Assembly: GCA_015061625.1 (NCBI GenBank)
Contig: SUWG01000025.1
Location: 1 to 40,745 of the forward strand
DNA: 40,745 nucleotides
Direction of reading: 5' to 3'
From: Lentisphaerota bacterium
Lineage (GTDB): Bacteria > Verrucomicrobiota > Lentisphaeria > Victivallales > Victivallaceae
Each line of letters opens with the position of its first letter. Position 1 is the first letter of the stretch. A model generated the notes under the pieces. That model was not told the origin of the DNA, ran no database searches, and saw only the letters and a program-made list of their open reading frames with translations. The position numbers were made by a program, and so were the translations under genes. Of this stretch, positions 33,648 through 40,745 are shown in pieces.

Positions 33648-36002
33648 ATGATAAATAAAAAACTCTTATTGCTGGCACCGGGTGTGGTTTTCGGTGCGAT
33701 GGTGATGGCATCAGAGGCGGTATCAGCTCCGCCGGCGGAAACTCCGGCCGGTGCGGGAAGCGTTGCGGCTCCGGCCGCCGAGGTCTCTCCCGCAGAAGTG
33801 CGGGAAAATGTGGGCCGTCAGGCTTTGCTTTTCCGCAGTTCTGAAATGGTTGCTCAAGCCAATCAGTTGATGTTACAGGGCAAATACCGCGAAGCGATCG
33901 CCAAATACCGCGAGATCATCGCTTTGCTTACTCCATCCACCGGCGGATCAAATTTTGCGGACAAGGTGGATTTCTGCCGCCGCCGCATTTCCGACTGCTA
34001 CTATCAGATGGCGGAAGATGCCATGCGCCGTGCCGATGAGCTGGCTTCCAGTTATGACTTTGAAGAGGCGATCAGATATTGTCAGGAAGCCAAAGAATTC
34101 TGTCCGGAGCGTCAGGAGGAATTGGATAGCCGTATCACCTTTTACACCCAGCGCCGTGATGCCGCCCGCTCCCGTGAGAGCGTGGATGTGTCCCGCACCG
34201 ATCCCAATCTGCCTGCCCAGCGGTATCAGATCCAACTGCTCATCGAGCAGGGCATCGCTCTGGCCCGCCGCAATGAATTGATGCAGGCCCGCCGCAAATT
34301 TGAACAGGTGCTGTTGATCGATCCCTACAATGATGCTGCCATACAGAATCTTTACGGTATCAATACCCGTATCCGCCGGGAAGCCGAGGCGAGAGCCGAT
34401 GCTTCCAGACGCCGTCTGATCGGTGAAGTCGAGTGGAGTGCCGCTCTGCCGATCGTTTCTGCGCCGCCGGCCGGAACCGGTGACAATCAGGTGGATGCCC
34501 CGGTGGCGCAATCCAGTGAACATACTCTGGAACAGATTTTGCGCAACCTCTATCTGCCCAACTATGTGTTGTATGATGATCTGCAGACTTTCAGCGAGGC
34601 AATGGAAGATTTGCGTGCGCAGGTCAATGAGAGCCGTAAACCGACCGACCGGCCGATCAACTTCGTGATCCGTGACGTGGTTTACAGCGATCCCTCACAG
34701 GCTCCGAAACTGGCCGGTTATGCTCCGGTGCGCGCTTCTCTGTATGATATTCTTACCGGCTTGAAAGAGCGTGGCGATCTTAACTTCAAAATCGAGGAAA
34801 ACGCGGTTATCATCGTGGCGCGCGGAGTTCAGTTGGAAGGTATCACCACCGAAATTTTCCGGTATTCCATGGCGGGCAATGAAAGTGTGGAGTCACTTAA
34901 AAGTGTTTTGCGCGGTGCCGGTGTCACATTCGGTGAAGGTGCGGATATCACCTACAACCCGCTGCTTAACGAAGTTATTTCCCGCAACACCCCGACCAAC
35001 CAGCGCAAGATCGAAACCTGGCTGGCAGAGCATGGCGACCAGGCTGACCCGATGGTTCAGATCATGTTCAAATTCCTTGAAGTTTCCCAGAACGATCTGG
35101 ATGAACTCGGTTTCAACTGGACCTATTCCCGCACTGGTCACACCTCTTTCGGTGTGGGCGGCAATGCGTTGCTCCGTCACTACTCCGTGGAAAGCGGCGG
35201 TGACCGTTTCGGCGGCGCAGCGGTCGGCGGCGGCAGTTCTAAAGAGGGCGACCCGGATGCCACTTACAACTTTAACTGGAGCGATGAAAACAACCGCTTG
35301 AGTGCCAGTGTCTATGCTCTGGATTGGGCGGATTCCACCGACTTGCTCTACTCACCGCGGGTGACGACCCTCGCCGGAAGCACCGCACGGGTGGATATGA
35401 CCGAGGAACACTACTACCCGGATGAATATGAAGATACTGAATATGAAGTTACCTATTACAATGAGAAAAAATACGGTTTCTACTTCGCCGTGCCGCAGCC
35501 GACTTTGGAAGATGATCCGGAAAAACTCGGTATCGAATTCAGTATCACTCCGCAGGTCGATGGCCGGTTGATCCGCGCCCATGTCCAATTCAACATCAGG
35601 CAGTTTGACTCCTGGATGATCGTTGACAGCCGTACTCCGCCGAGACCGGATCAGGAAGATAACGATGATGACGGCGAATATCAGAAAAAGCCGGTCTTTA
35701 CCGACCGCAGTATTTCCACTGAAGTTGCTTTGCAGGATGGCGCAACGGTGCTTATCGGCAGCGTGGCGCAGGATTTGACCACGGTCATGCATGACCGGAT
35801 CCCGATTCTGGCGGATATTCCTTTCATCGGCAGATTCTTCCAGTCCCGTTATACGTCGAGCAAAAAGACCAATCTGCTGATCTTCATGACCTGCCGCCTG
35901 ATCAATCCGGATGGCACGGCGATCTACGGAGAAACGACCAGCGGAGAGCCGGGACCCGGCGGAACGCAATCCGGACTGCCGCAGTTCCCCTTGAATCAGT
36001 AA
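33648..36002 (+). CDS. Second secretin, paralogue of the preceding gene
   Basis: A 784-residue secretin starting after GGAGGATATAACG. Signal peptide at about 1-25, a helical TPR-like region (about 50-260), an N1-like domain (about 290-460), and the pore domain from about 465 (MVQIMFKFLEVSQNDLDELGFNW) to the signature IPILADIPFIGRFFQSR (about 717-733). It lacks the long acidic inserts of its neighbour and is 122 residues shorter, but the domain order is the same, so the pair arose by duplication. Two secretins could form alternate or mixed outer-membrane rings. Terminator at 36014-36046. Confidence 0.88.
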   Translation: MINKKLLLLAPGVVFGAMVMASEAVSAPPAETPAGAGSVAAPAAEVSPAEVRENVGRQALLFRSSEMVAQANQLMLQGKYREAIAKYREIIALLTPSTGGSNFADKVDFCRRRISDCYYQMAEDAMRRADELASSYDFEEAIRYCQEAKEFCPERQEELDSRITFYTQRRDAARSRESVDVSRTDPNLPAQRYQIQLLIEQGIALARRNELMQARRKFEQVLLIDPYNDAAIQNLYGINTRIRREAEARADASRRRLIGEVEWSAALPIVSAPPAGTGDNQVDAPVAQSSEHTLEQILRNLYLPNYVLYDDLQTFSEAMEDLRAQVNESRKPTDRPINFVIRDVVYSDPSQAPKLAGYAPVRASLYDILTGLKERGDLNFKIEENAVIIVARGVQLEGITTEIFRYSMAGNESVESLKSVLRGAGVTFGEGADITYNPLLNEVISRNTPTNQRKIETWLAEHGDQADPMVQIMFKFLEVSQNDLDELGFNWTYSRTGHTSFGVGGNALLRHYSVESGGDRFGGAAVGGGSSKEGDPDATYNFNWSDENNRLSASVYALDWADSTDLLYSPRVTTLAGSTARVDMTEEHYYPDEYEDTEYEVTYYNEKKYGFYFAVPQPTLEDDPEKLGIEFSITPQVDGRLIRAHVQFNIRQFDSWMIVDSRTPPRPDQEDNDDDGEYQKKPVFTDRSISTEVALQDGATVLIGSVAQDLTTVMHDRIPILADIPFIGRFFQSRYTSSKKTNLLIFMTCRLINPDGTAIYGETTSGEPGPGGTQSGLPQFPLNQ

Positions 36003-36013
36003 TTTACTCTTTG

Positions 36014-36046
36014 CCCCCCGACTTTTCAGCCGGGGGTATTTTTTAG
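36014..36046 (+). terminator. Intrinsic terminator of the pilus cluster
   Basis: A stem of CCCCCG (36015-36020) with CGGGGG (36031-36036) and a 10-nt loop is followed by TATTTTTT. It stops only a few bases before the trmO start codon at 36050. Confidence 0.85.
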
Positions 36047-36049
36047 ACT

Positions 36050-36871
36050 ATGGCAACCGAGAGTTTTGAATTCAAACCGATCGGAGTGGTTCATTCATTT
36101 CAGAAGTTCCGCTTTGAAACTCCCCGGCAGGGAGTATTTTCCGGCTGTGACGGGGAAATCGAATTATTCAGCAATTTTGCCGGTGATGCGATCGCCGATC
36201 TGGCCGGATTCAGCCGGATATGGGTGATATTCTGCTTTCACTTGAATTACGGAAAAAACTGGAAACCCAAAGTCCATCCGCCATTTCCGGCCGGCGGCCC
36301 CGGCCGCAGTGTCTTTGCCACCCGGTCGCCGCACCGGGTCAACCCTATCGGTTTGAGTTGTGTCGGATTGACCGGTATTTCCGGCAGGCATCTTTATTTG
36401 AAGCATATTGATATGCTTGACGGTACGCCGGTGCTGGATATAAAACCTTACATCCCCGAAGCCGACTCTTTTCCGGATGCCGCTACCGGCTGGCGCAGTG
36501 AAGTGCCGGAAGCCGCCGAACTTGAGTGGCATTTGGATTTCGATGACCGGTTTATCGCTCAAGCTGATTTCATTCTGAAAAATTCCGGTTTGGATCTGGT
36601 CAATTTCGTCCGCATCCAACTGGGCAATGAACCGCTGGATTCATCCCGGAAACGGGTGAAACATATTGACGGCGATCATTGGGTGCTGGGATGCCGCACC
36701 TGGCGGATAAATTTTTCCGCTGATATTGCGCAACGGAAAGTGTATGTTTCCGGCGTGGAATCCAATTATTCCCCGGAAGAGTTGCGCCCCGGCACTGCGG
36801 ATAAGTATAATGATAAAGATATTCACCGGGCAATGATAACTCTTTTTGTTGACAAATCACCGGTGAAGTGA
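36050..36871 (+). CDS. trmO: tRNA m6t6A37 methyltransferase (TrmO/TsaA family)
   Basis: A 273-residue member of the TrmO family, which methylates t6A37 in tRNAs with SAM. The N-terminal FKPIGVVHS is the family signature, followed by GFSRIWVIFCFHLN, then RSVFATRSPHRVNPIGLSCV and LDIKPYIP. The length is slightly above the E. coli enzyme (235). The start must be near 36050 because FKPIGVVHS begins at residue 8. The ATG lies four bases after the terminator T-run and no clear ribosome site is seen, so translation may need an unusual leader or terminator read-through. The GH109-like promoter overlaps its end. Confidence 0.9.
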   Translation: MATESFEFKPIGVVHSFQKFRFETPRQGVFSGCDGEIELFSNFAGDAIADLAGFSRIWVIFCFHLNYGKNWKPKVHPPFPAGGPGRSVFATRSPHRVNPIGLSCVGLTGISGRHLYLKHIDMLDGTPVLDIKPYIPEADSFPDAATGWRSEVPEAAELEWHLDFDDRFIAQADFILKNSGLDLVNFVRIQLGNEPLDSSRKRVKHIDGDHWVLGCRTWRINFSADIAQRKVYVSGVESNYSPEELRPGTADKYNDKDIHRAMITLFVDKSPVK

Positions 36872-36877
36872 TATATT
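36849..36877 (+). promoter_or_regulatory. Promoter of the GH109-like gene
   Basis: A perfect TTGACA (36849-36854) and TATATT (36872-36877) are spaced by 17 bp; the -35 box and most of the spacer lie inside the end of trmO. A GAGG ribosome site precedes the ATG at 36937. Confidence 0.75.
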
Positions 36878-36936
36878 TAGTATATTGTAAAAACAGTTCA
36901 CAAAGTTGGTGAAATTCAAGGTAAACGAGGTAGATT

Positions 36937-38178
36937 ATGAAAAAAACAGTGAAACTGGGAATGATCGGTCTGGGCGCAAGAGGTGAAACGCTTCTTGCCA
37001 CACTCTTTTCTTTCCCGCAGGAAGAAGTGCTGGTCACCGCTATCTGTGACCTTAATCAGGAGCGCATCGACAAGATCCTCCGTATTATGAAAGAACACGA
37101 CTACCCCGTGCCGCAGGTCTATACCAATTACAAAGAATTGATCGTCAGCGATAATGTCGATGCCGTATTGATCCCGACTTCATGGAACAGTCACCTGAAA
37201 ATCGCCGAAGAGGCCATGGCCAACGGCAAATATGCCGGTATCGAGGTCGGCGGTGCATCATCCATCGACGAATTGTGGCATCTGGTGCGGGCAGCGGAAT
37301 CCACCGGCGTTTCCTGTATGATGCTGGAAAACTGCTGTTACGGCCGCAACGAATTGCTCTGTCTGAATCTCGCCCGCAAAGGCCTTTTCGGTGAACTTAT
37401 CCACTGCTGCTGCGGTTATGAGCATGACCTCTCGGAAATGGCCCGCATGGATAACCGGGAAGAGCGTGAAGTCCACAACTTCAAACGCAACTGCGACCTT
37501 TATCCCACTCACGGTATCGGACCTCTGGCCAAGATCCTGCGTATCAACCGCGGCAACCGGTTCATGACGCTGACCTCCACCGCCAGCAAAGCCCGCGGTT
37601 TCGCCGCCGCCGCCGAAAGATCCGGCCGCGGTCAGGTGCATTACAGCGAAGGTGATGTCGTTACCACGGTGATCAAATGTGCCAATGGCGAAACGATCAC
37701 GCTGACCCACTCTATTTCTCTGCCCCGTCCTTATTCCCGCGACTTCCGCGTGCAGGGAACCAAAGGTATTTTCCTTGAAGATACCAAATCCGTCTTTATC
37801 GAGGGTATCAGCAGCACCCGCGAGGAGATCGACGTGGCGGGCAACCCCTATACCGTGCATGACTGGACTCCCGTCGAGGAGGTCTATGAAAAATATGACC
37901 ACCCGATCTGGCAGAAATTCCGGGAAAATGTCACCGGCGGTCACGGCGGTATGGATACGCTGATCCTGGATGCATTCTGCGATGCCGTGCGCAACCGCAC
38001 CGCGCCGCCGATCGACGTCTACGACTGCGCCGCCTGGATGGCGATCACCTGTTTGAGTGAACAATCCATTTCCATGGGCAGTATGCCCGTGGCATTCCCC
38101 GACTTCACCGATGGCAAATGGATCTATCAGACCGTCGGCAACAGCGGCAAATGGAGTCTGGATGAGATCTTTGAGTGA
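36937..38178 (+). CDS. GH109-like NAD-dependent glycosidase / Gfo-Idh-MocA protein
   Basis: A 413-residue Gfo/Idh/MocA-fold protein. The N-terminal NAD motif is GLGARG (11-16). SWNSH (82-86), MMLENCCYGRN (128-138), FGELIHCCCGYEHDL, and NCDLYPTHGIGPLAKILRINRGNRF (186-210) match the GH109 alpha-N-acetylgalactosaminidase family, where Tyr and His of YPTH (189, 192) are active-site residues. GH109 enzymes cleave GalNAc from mucin or blood-group-A-type glycans by an NAD-assisted oxidation. No signal peptide is present, so it would act inside the cell, unlike many family members, and the substrate may be a small glycoside. It has its own promoter and terminator. Confidence 0.78.
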   Translation: MKKTVKLGMIGLGARGETLLATLFSFPQEEVLVTAICDLNQERIDKILRIMKEHDYPVPQVYTNYKELIVSDNVDAVLIPTSWNSHLKIAEEAMANGKYAGIEVGGASSIDELWHLVRAAESTGVSCMMLENCCYGRNELLCLNLARKGLFGELIHCCCGYEHDLSEMARMDNREEREVHNFKRNCDLYPTHGIGPLAKILRINRGNRFMTLTSTASKARGFAAAAERSGRGQVHYSEGDVVTTVIKCANGETITLTHSISLPRPYSRDFRVQGTKGIFLEDTKSVFIEGISSTREEIDVAGNPYTVHDWTPVEEVYEKYDHPIWQKFRENVTGGHGGMDTLILDAFCDAVRNRTAPPIDVYDCAAWMAITCLSEQSISMGSMPVAFPDFTDGKWIYQTVGNSGKWSLDEIFE

Positions 38179-38197
38179 TCGTCAACTGATTTCCCCG

Positions 38198-38230
38198 ATC
38201 CGGAGGCACTCACGCTTCCGGATTTTTTTT
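38198..38230 (+). terminator. Intrinsic terminator after the GH109-like gene
   Basis: ATCCGGAGG (38198-38206) pairs with CTTCCGGAT (38215-38223) around an 8-nt loop, followed by seven more T. It works in the plus direction only and sits between the two convergent genes. Confidence 0.88.
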
Positions 38231-38261
38231 GCCCGGCGGAAGATGTGCGGGCAAAACTTAT

Positions 38262-39152
38262 TCAAAACTGATCACTTCTGTTTTTTAACTGCAGTTTGCG
38301 GAATTTTCCCGGCGGAATGCCGTATTCGGCAGAGAATTGTTTGGATAAGTAGTTGCTGTCGCAAAATCCGCAACGCAGAGCGATTTCTCCGAGAGAGAGA
38401 TCGCTTTGCAGTATTAATTCCAGCACTTTCTGCAGCCGCAGCCGGGTCAGATACTCCAGCGGAGTGCAGTTGAGCCGGTTTTTGAAATAACGGAAAAGAT
38501 TGCGCCGGGAAATGCCGGAAGCTTTGGCGACCTGCTGCATTGTGATCGCTTCGGCATAATTTTTCTGCATATATGCCATGGCATCGCCGATCAGCCACAG
38601 CGGTTTGGCAGAATCAGTTTCCGGTGAAAAGAGCCGTGCCAATTCGGTGAGCAACTCCATGAACAATGCCAGCGCAATAAATTGACGCCCCGGCATGATT
38701 CCATCCAATTCCTGCTGCAGCCGGTCAAAAATGGTATTTATCCGGCTGAAATCTGTTTCGTTGAGGTGCATCAGCGGCTCGACCTGTTTTTCCGGAGCGA
38801 AGCGGTCACCCGGCGAAAAAAGCATCCGGAAAAACGGCATACTTGAAGTATCCATCAACGGCAGACTCAAGTGCCGCGGCCGGAAGGCAATATTTTTTAA
38901 TTTCAAAGTTTCCGAATTCTGATATCCGTGGATCACTTCCGGGTGGATCAGCAGAATATCCCCCTTGCATATCCGGGCGTGATACGGAGTTTCCCAATGG
39001 ATCGCCTCTCCTCCGGCGACCAGCACCAATTCCACACTTTCACCATGATCGTGAAGCTGATTTTCCGGTTGTTCCCCCGGCAAAACGGTGTTGACATACA
39101 ACGGCAATTCGCCGTATTCCAAATAACTGTTCAATGACCAGTGAAAAAGCAT
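38262..39152 (-). CDS. AraC-family transcriptional regulator
   Basis: A 296-residue regulator. The N-terminal half (about 1-165) is a cupin-like sensing domain (LHDHGESVELVLVAGGEAIHW). The C-terminal AraC DNA-binding domain has two helix-turn-helices: TMQQVAKASGISRRNLFRYFKNRL and LSLGEIALRCGFCDSNYLSKQF, followed by GIPPGKFRK. Such proteins usually sense a sugar and activate neighbouring catabolic genes. It is divergent from the glycosidase-like gene at 39290 and convergent with the GH109-like gene. An AAAGG ribosome site fixes the ATG at 39152. Confidence 0.9.
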   Translation of the reverse strand: MLFHWSLNSYLEYGELPLYVNTVLPGEQPENQLHDHGESVELVLVAGGEAIHWETPYHARICKGDILLIHPEVIHGYQNSETLKLKNIAFRPRHLSLPLMDTSSMPFFRMLFSPGDRFAPEKQVEPLMHLNETDFSRINTIFDRLQQELDGIMPGRQFIALALFMELLTELARLFSPETDSAKPLWLIGDAMAYMQKNYAEAITMQQVAKASGISRRNLFRYFKNRLNCTPLEYLTRLRLQKVLELILQSDLSLGEIALRCGFCDSNYLSKQFSAEYGIPPGKFRKLQLKNRSDQF

Positions 39153-39181
39153 AAAATATCCTTTCAGAACTATCTGGCACT

Positions 39182-39210
39182 AATTTACAGTTTTTTGTCA
39201 CATTTGTCAA
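39182..39210 (-). promoter_or_regulatory. Promoter of the AraC regulator gene
   Basis: On the minus strand a perfect TTGACA (39205-39210) and TAAATT (39182-39187) have a 17-bp spacer, about 30 bases before the start codon. The two TTTGTCA repeats overlap its -35 box and spacer, so the regulator could repress itself. Confidence 0.65.
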
Positions 39211-39238
39211 GGTGATTTTTCTAAAAAAATCGTATATT
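39194..39238 (+). promoter_or_regulatory. Candidate AraC operator and glycosidase promoter
   Basis: TTTGTCA occurs twice (39194-39200 and 39203-39209), nine bases apart. Downstream, TATATT (39233-39238) would be the -10 of the gene at 39290; no good -35 lies 17 bp before it. Direct repeats next to a -10 without a -35 fit a promoter activated by an AraC-type protein. Inference only. Confidence 0.4.
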
Positions 39239-39289
39239 TATGAAGAAACAAAATTTCAGACACGTTTTTAACATTAGGATTTTGATTTT

Positions 39290-40738
39290 ATGAATGCACT
39301 TTTTTACACATCTCTGATCTCTTTCATGCTGCCGCAAGCACCGGCGCCGGATAAAATGCTGCGCTTTTATTCGACGGATGATGAAAATGTCAGTTATTGT
39401 GCTCCGGTCATTTCCAATGGCACGATCTATACCCAGCTGGATATTTCCGGTACGCAGAGACAGGATGTGCACTACACCTATCACGGCAAGAATGGTTCAA
39501 AGCAGGATATGATCCCCGGAGTCTATCTGGCGGGCAGACGTTACAATGCCATGCAGCGGCCGCTGATACCTTTCGGCTACTTTGAAGAACAAAGTTCTGT
39601 CGGCGGCAGCGTACTCGGCAATGCGGAAAAAGCCGCCCAGATCCTCGATATCGGCAGAGGGGCCAGCGGTTGCCGCAATGATTATGCCAATGGTTTATCC
39701 ATCTTCACCCACGCTTTCGTCCACCGGGATATGCCGGTGGTCGCCGTCCGCAAAAAATTCACCGGCAGACCGGCAGATTTCCAATACCGTTTCGACTACT
39801 ATTACGCCAATGCCGGTGTGGAACGCACCAAAGTCAAATGGAGCGATTTCACCATCACCGCCCTGCCGGATAACCGGGGTGCAGTCATCCGTTACCGGAT
39901 CGAAGGTATGCAGACTCTTGACGGAGCGGTGACGATCATTTCCCCCAATCCGGCACAGAAGATCGAAATCGATGGATTCCGGGTGTCATTCATCTTCGAT
40001 GAAGTGCCGGAAACTGCGGAATTTTTCATGCTCTACACCGATTCACTCAATGATAACGACTGGGAAAAACAGCAGCAGGAGTTGATCACGCTGGCGGAAA
40101 CGCAGAAGTTTGACGGACTTTTTGCCACTCATGCTGCCGGTTGGGAAAATATGTGGAGCAAATTTGATGTCGATATCCCCGATGACCACATGGAAAGCGT
40201 CTTTTACAGTGCGATCTACAATCTGGTCTGCACTTCGACCCCGTGGGGCGTGCCGGTGGGCGTGCATCCATACAGCTGGAACGGCAACTATTTCGGCTTC
40301 AACCTTTTCGTTTCGCTTTTCTGCATGAGCAACAACCGTGAAGCCGCCGCCAGGATCCCGGCATTCCGCCGCAAAACCCTGGCCAATGCCATTGCCCGCA
40401 CGACCAACTGGGTCCACTCCGCCGGAGCACGTTTCCCGTGGGTTTCGGATGAGGATGGTTTCTATGAATGTTCCACGCCGGGCGTGTGGCAGGATCACAT
40501 TTTCCACATGGGCAACATCTCTCTGGAAGCATGGGACTATTACAACTACACCCGTGATATAAAATTTTTGCGGGAAACCGCTTATCCGGTGATCAGCAAA
40601 TGTGCGGAATTTTTCATGCAGCAGGCCATTTACGATATCGGTGACGGCAAAATCATCATCGGCAAATGCTGTGACCTTGAGCGTTTGGGAACCGCCAGAG
40701 CCAATGCGTTTCTGACCACCTGTTCAGCGATATCGTAA
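39290..40738 (+). CDS. (alpha/alpha)6-barrel glycosidase-like protein, stops early
   Basis: The frame gives 482 residues. The first 260 look like a beta-sandwich. From about 290 the sequence resembles the helical barrel of GH65/GH95-type enzymes: PWGVPVGVHPYSWNGNYFGFN, WQDHIFHMGNISLEAWDYYNYTRD, then DLERLGTARANAFLTTCSAI. Such proteins normally run to about 700 residues, so the TAA at 40736-40738, seven bases before the window end, looks premature. Just past Ala-Ile the +2 frame reads Val-Asn-Gly, so a one-base deletion is possible. No clear signal peptide. It is probably under AraC control with the upstream gene. Confidence 0.6.
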   Translation: MNALFYTSLISFMLPQAPAPDKMLRFYSTDDENVSYCAPVISNGTIYTQLDISGTQRQDVHYTYHGKNGSKQDMIPGVYLAGRRYNAMQRPLIPFGYFEEQSSVGGSVLGNAEKAAQILDIGRGASGCRNDYANGLSIFTHAFVHRDMPVVAVRKKFTGRPADFQYRFDYYYANAGVERTKVKWSDFTITALPDNRGAVIRYRIEGMQTLDGAVTIISPNPAQKIEIDGFRVSFIFDEVPETAEFFMLYTDSLNDNDWEKQQQELITLAETQKFDGLFATHAAGWENMWSKFDVDIPDDHMESVFYSAIYNLVCTSTPWGVPVGVHPYSWNGNYFGFNLFVSLFCMSNNREAAARIPAFRRKTLANAIARTTNWVHSAGARFPWVSDEDGFYECSTPGVWQDHIFHMGNISLEAWDYYNYTRDIKFLRETAYPVISKCAEFFMQQAIYDIGDGKIIIGKCCDLERLGTARANAFLTTCSAIS

Positions 40739-40745
40739 ATGGCCT

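Overview
The window looks like a chromosomal segment of a bacterium of the PVC superphylum, most likely a Lentisphaerota member (Victivallis-like), possibly from a gut or mucin-rich habitat. This is inference from gene content. The strongest marker is a cluster at 24730-36002 laid out like the Akkermansia Amuc_1102-1101-1100-1099-1098 pilus-like locus, a family set known from Verrucomicrobia and Lentisphaerae. Supporting signs are an ECF sigma factor/zinc anti-sigma/Ser-Thr kinase operon and a GH109-type protein. Recognisable sigma-70 promoters (TTGACA/TATAAT-like, 16-18 bp spacers) precede most transcription units. No phage, insertion sequence or CRISPR array is visible.

Layout, left to right. 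1-413: an intrinsic terminator, a large palindrome and tRNA-Ser(GGA) on the minus strand. 414-2226 (minus): ECF sigma, zinc-binding anti-sigma-like protein and protein kinase, joined by ATGA overlaps. 2227-2995: no credible protein gene, but a promoter and several inverted repeats, including a roughly 150-nt rod-like hairpin that may be a structured RNA. 2996-6555 (plus): zinc-ribbon membrane protein, then a three-gene operon (pteridine-reductase-like SDR, NUC1 nuclease lipoprotein, EamA-like membrane protein). 12106-6544 (minus): rdgB, RluA-type pseudouridine synthase, small membrane protein, C39-like cysteine protease, XPB-type helicase and Bax1/DUF790 nuclease. 12196-21645 (plus): tilS, then a NagB-like protein, PIG-L deacetylase, ispD, an RpoD-like sigma factor and a three-gene Fe3+-type ABC transporter in a tight run.

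21724-23342 holds rsmE fused in frame to a TPR lipoprotein, followed by a second lipoprotein. 23458-24706 holds tpiA and secG. 24730-36002 is the pilus-like cluster: an Amuc_1102-like secreted protein, a PilM/PilN-like fusion, an Amuc_1100-like protein, an Amuc_1099-like protein and two secretins, ended by an intrinsic terminator. 36050-40738 holds trmO, a GH109-like NAD-binding protein with its own promoter and terminator, and an AraC regulator divergent from a glycosidase-like gene that stops early at the window edge.

The pilus cluster probably builds an envelope-spanning complex: an inner-membrane PilM/N platform, alignment proteins and outer-membrane secretins. No assembly ATPase, prepilin or prepilin peptidase is present here. 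The right end and the NagB/PIG-L pair suggest use of amino-sugar-containing glycans.
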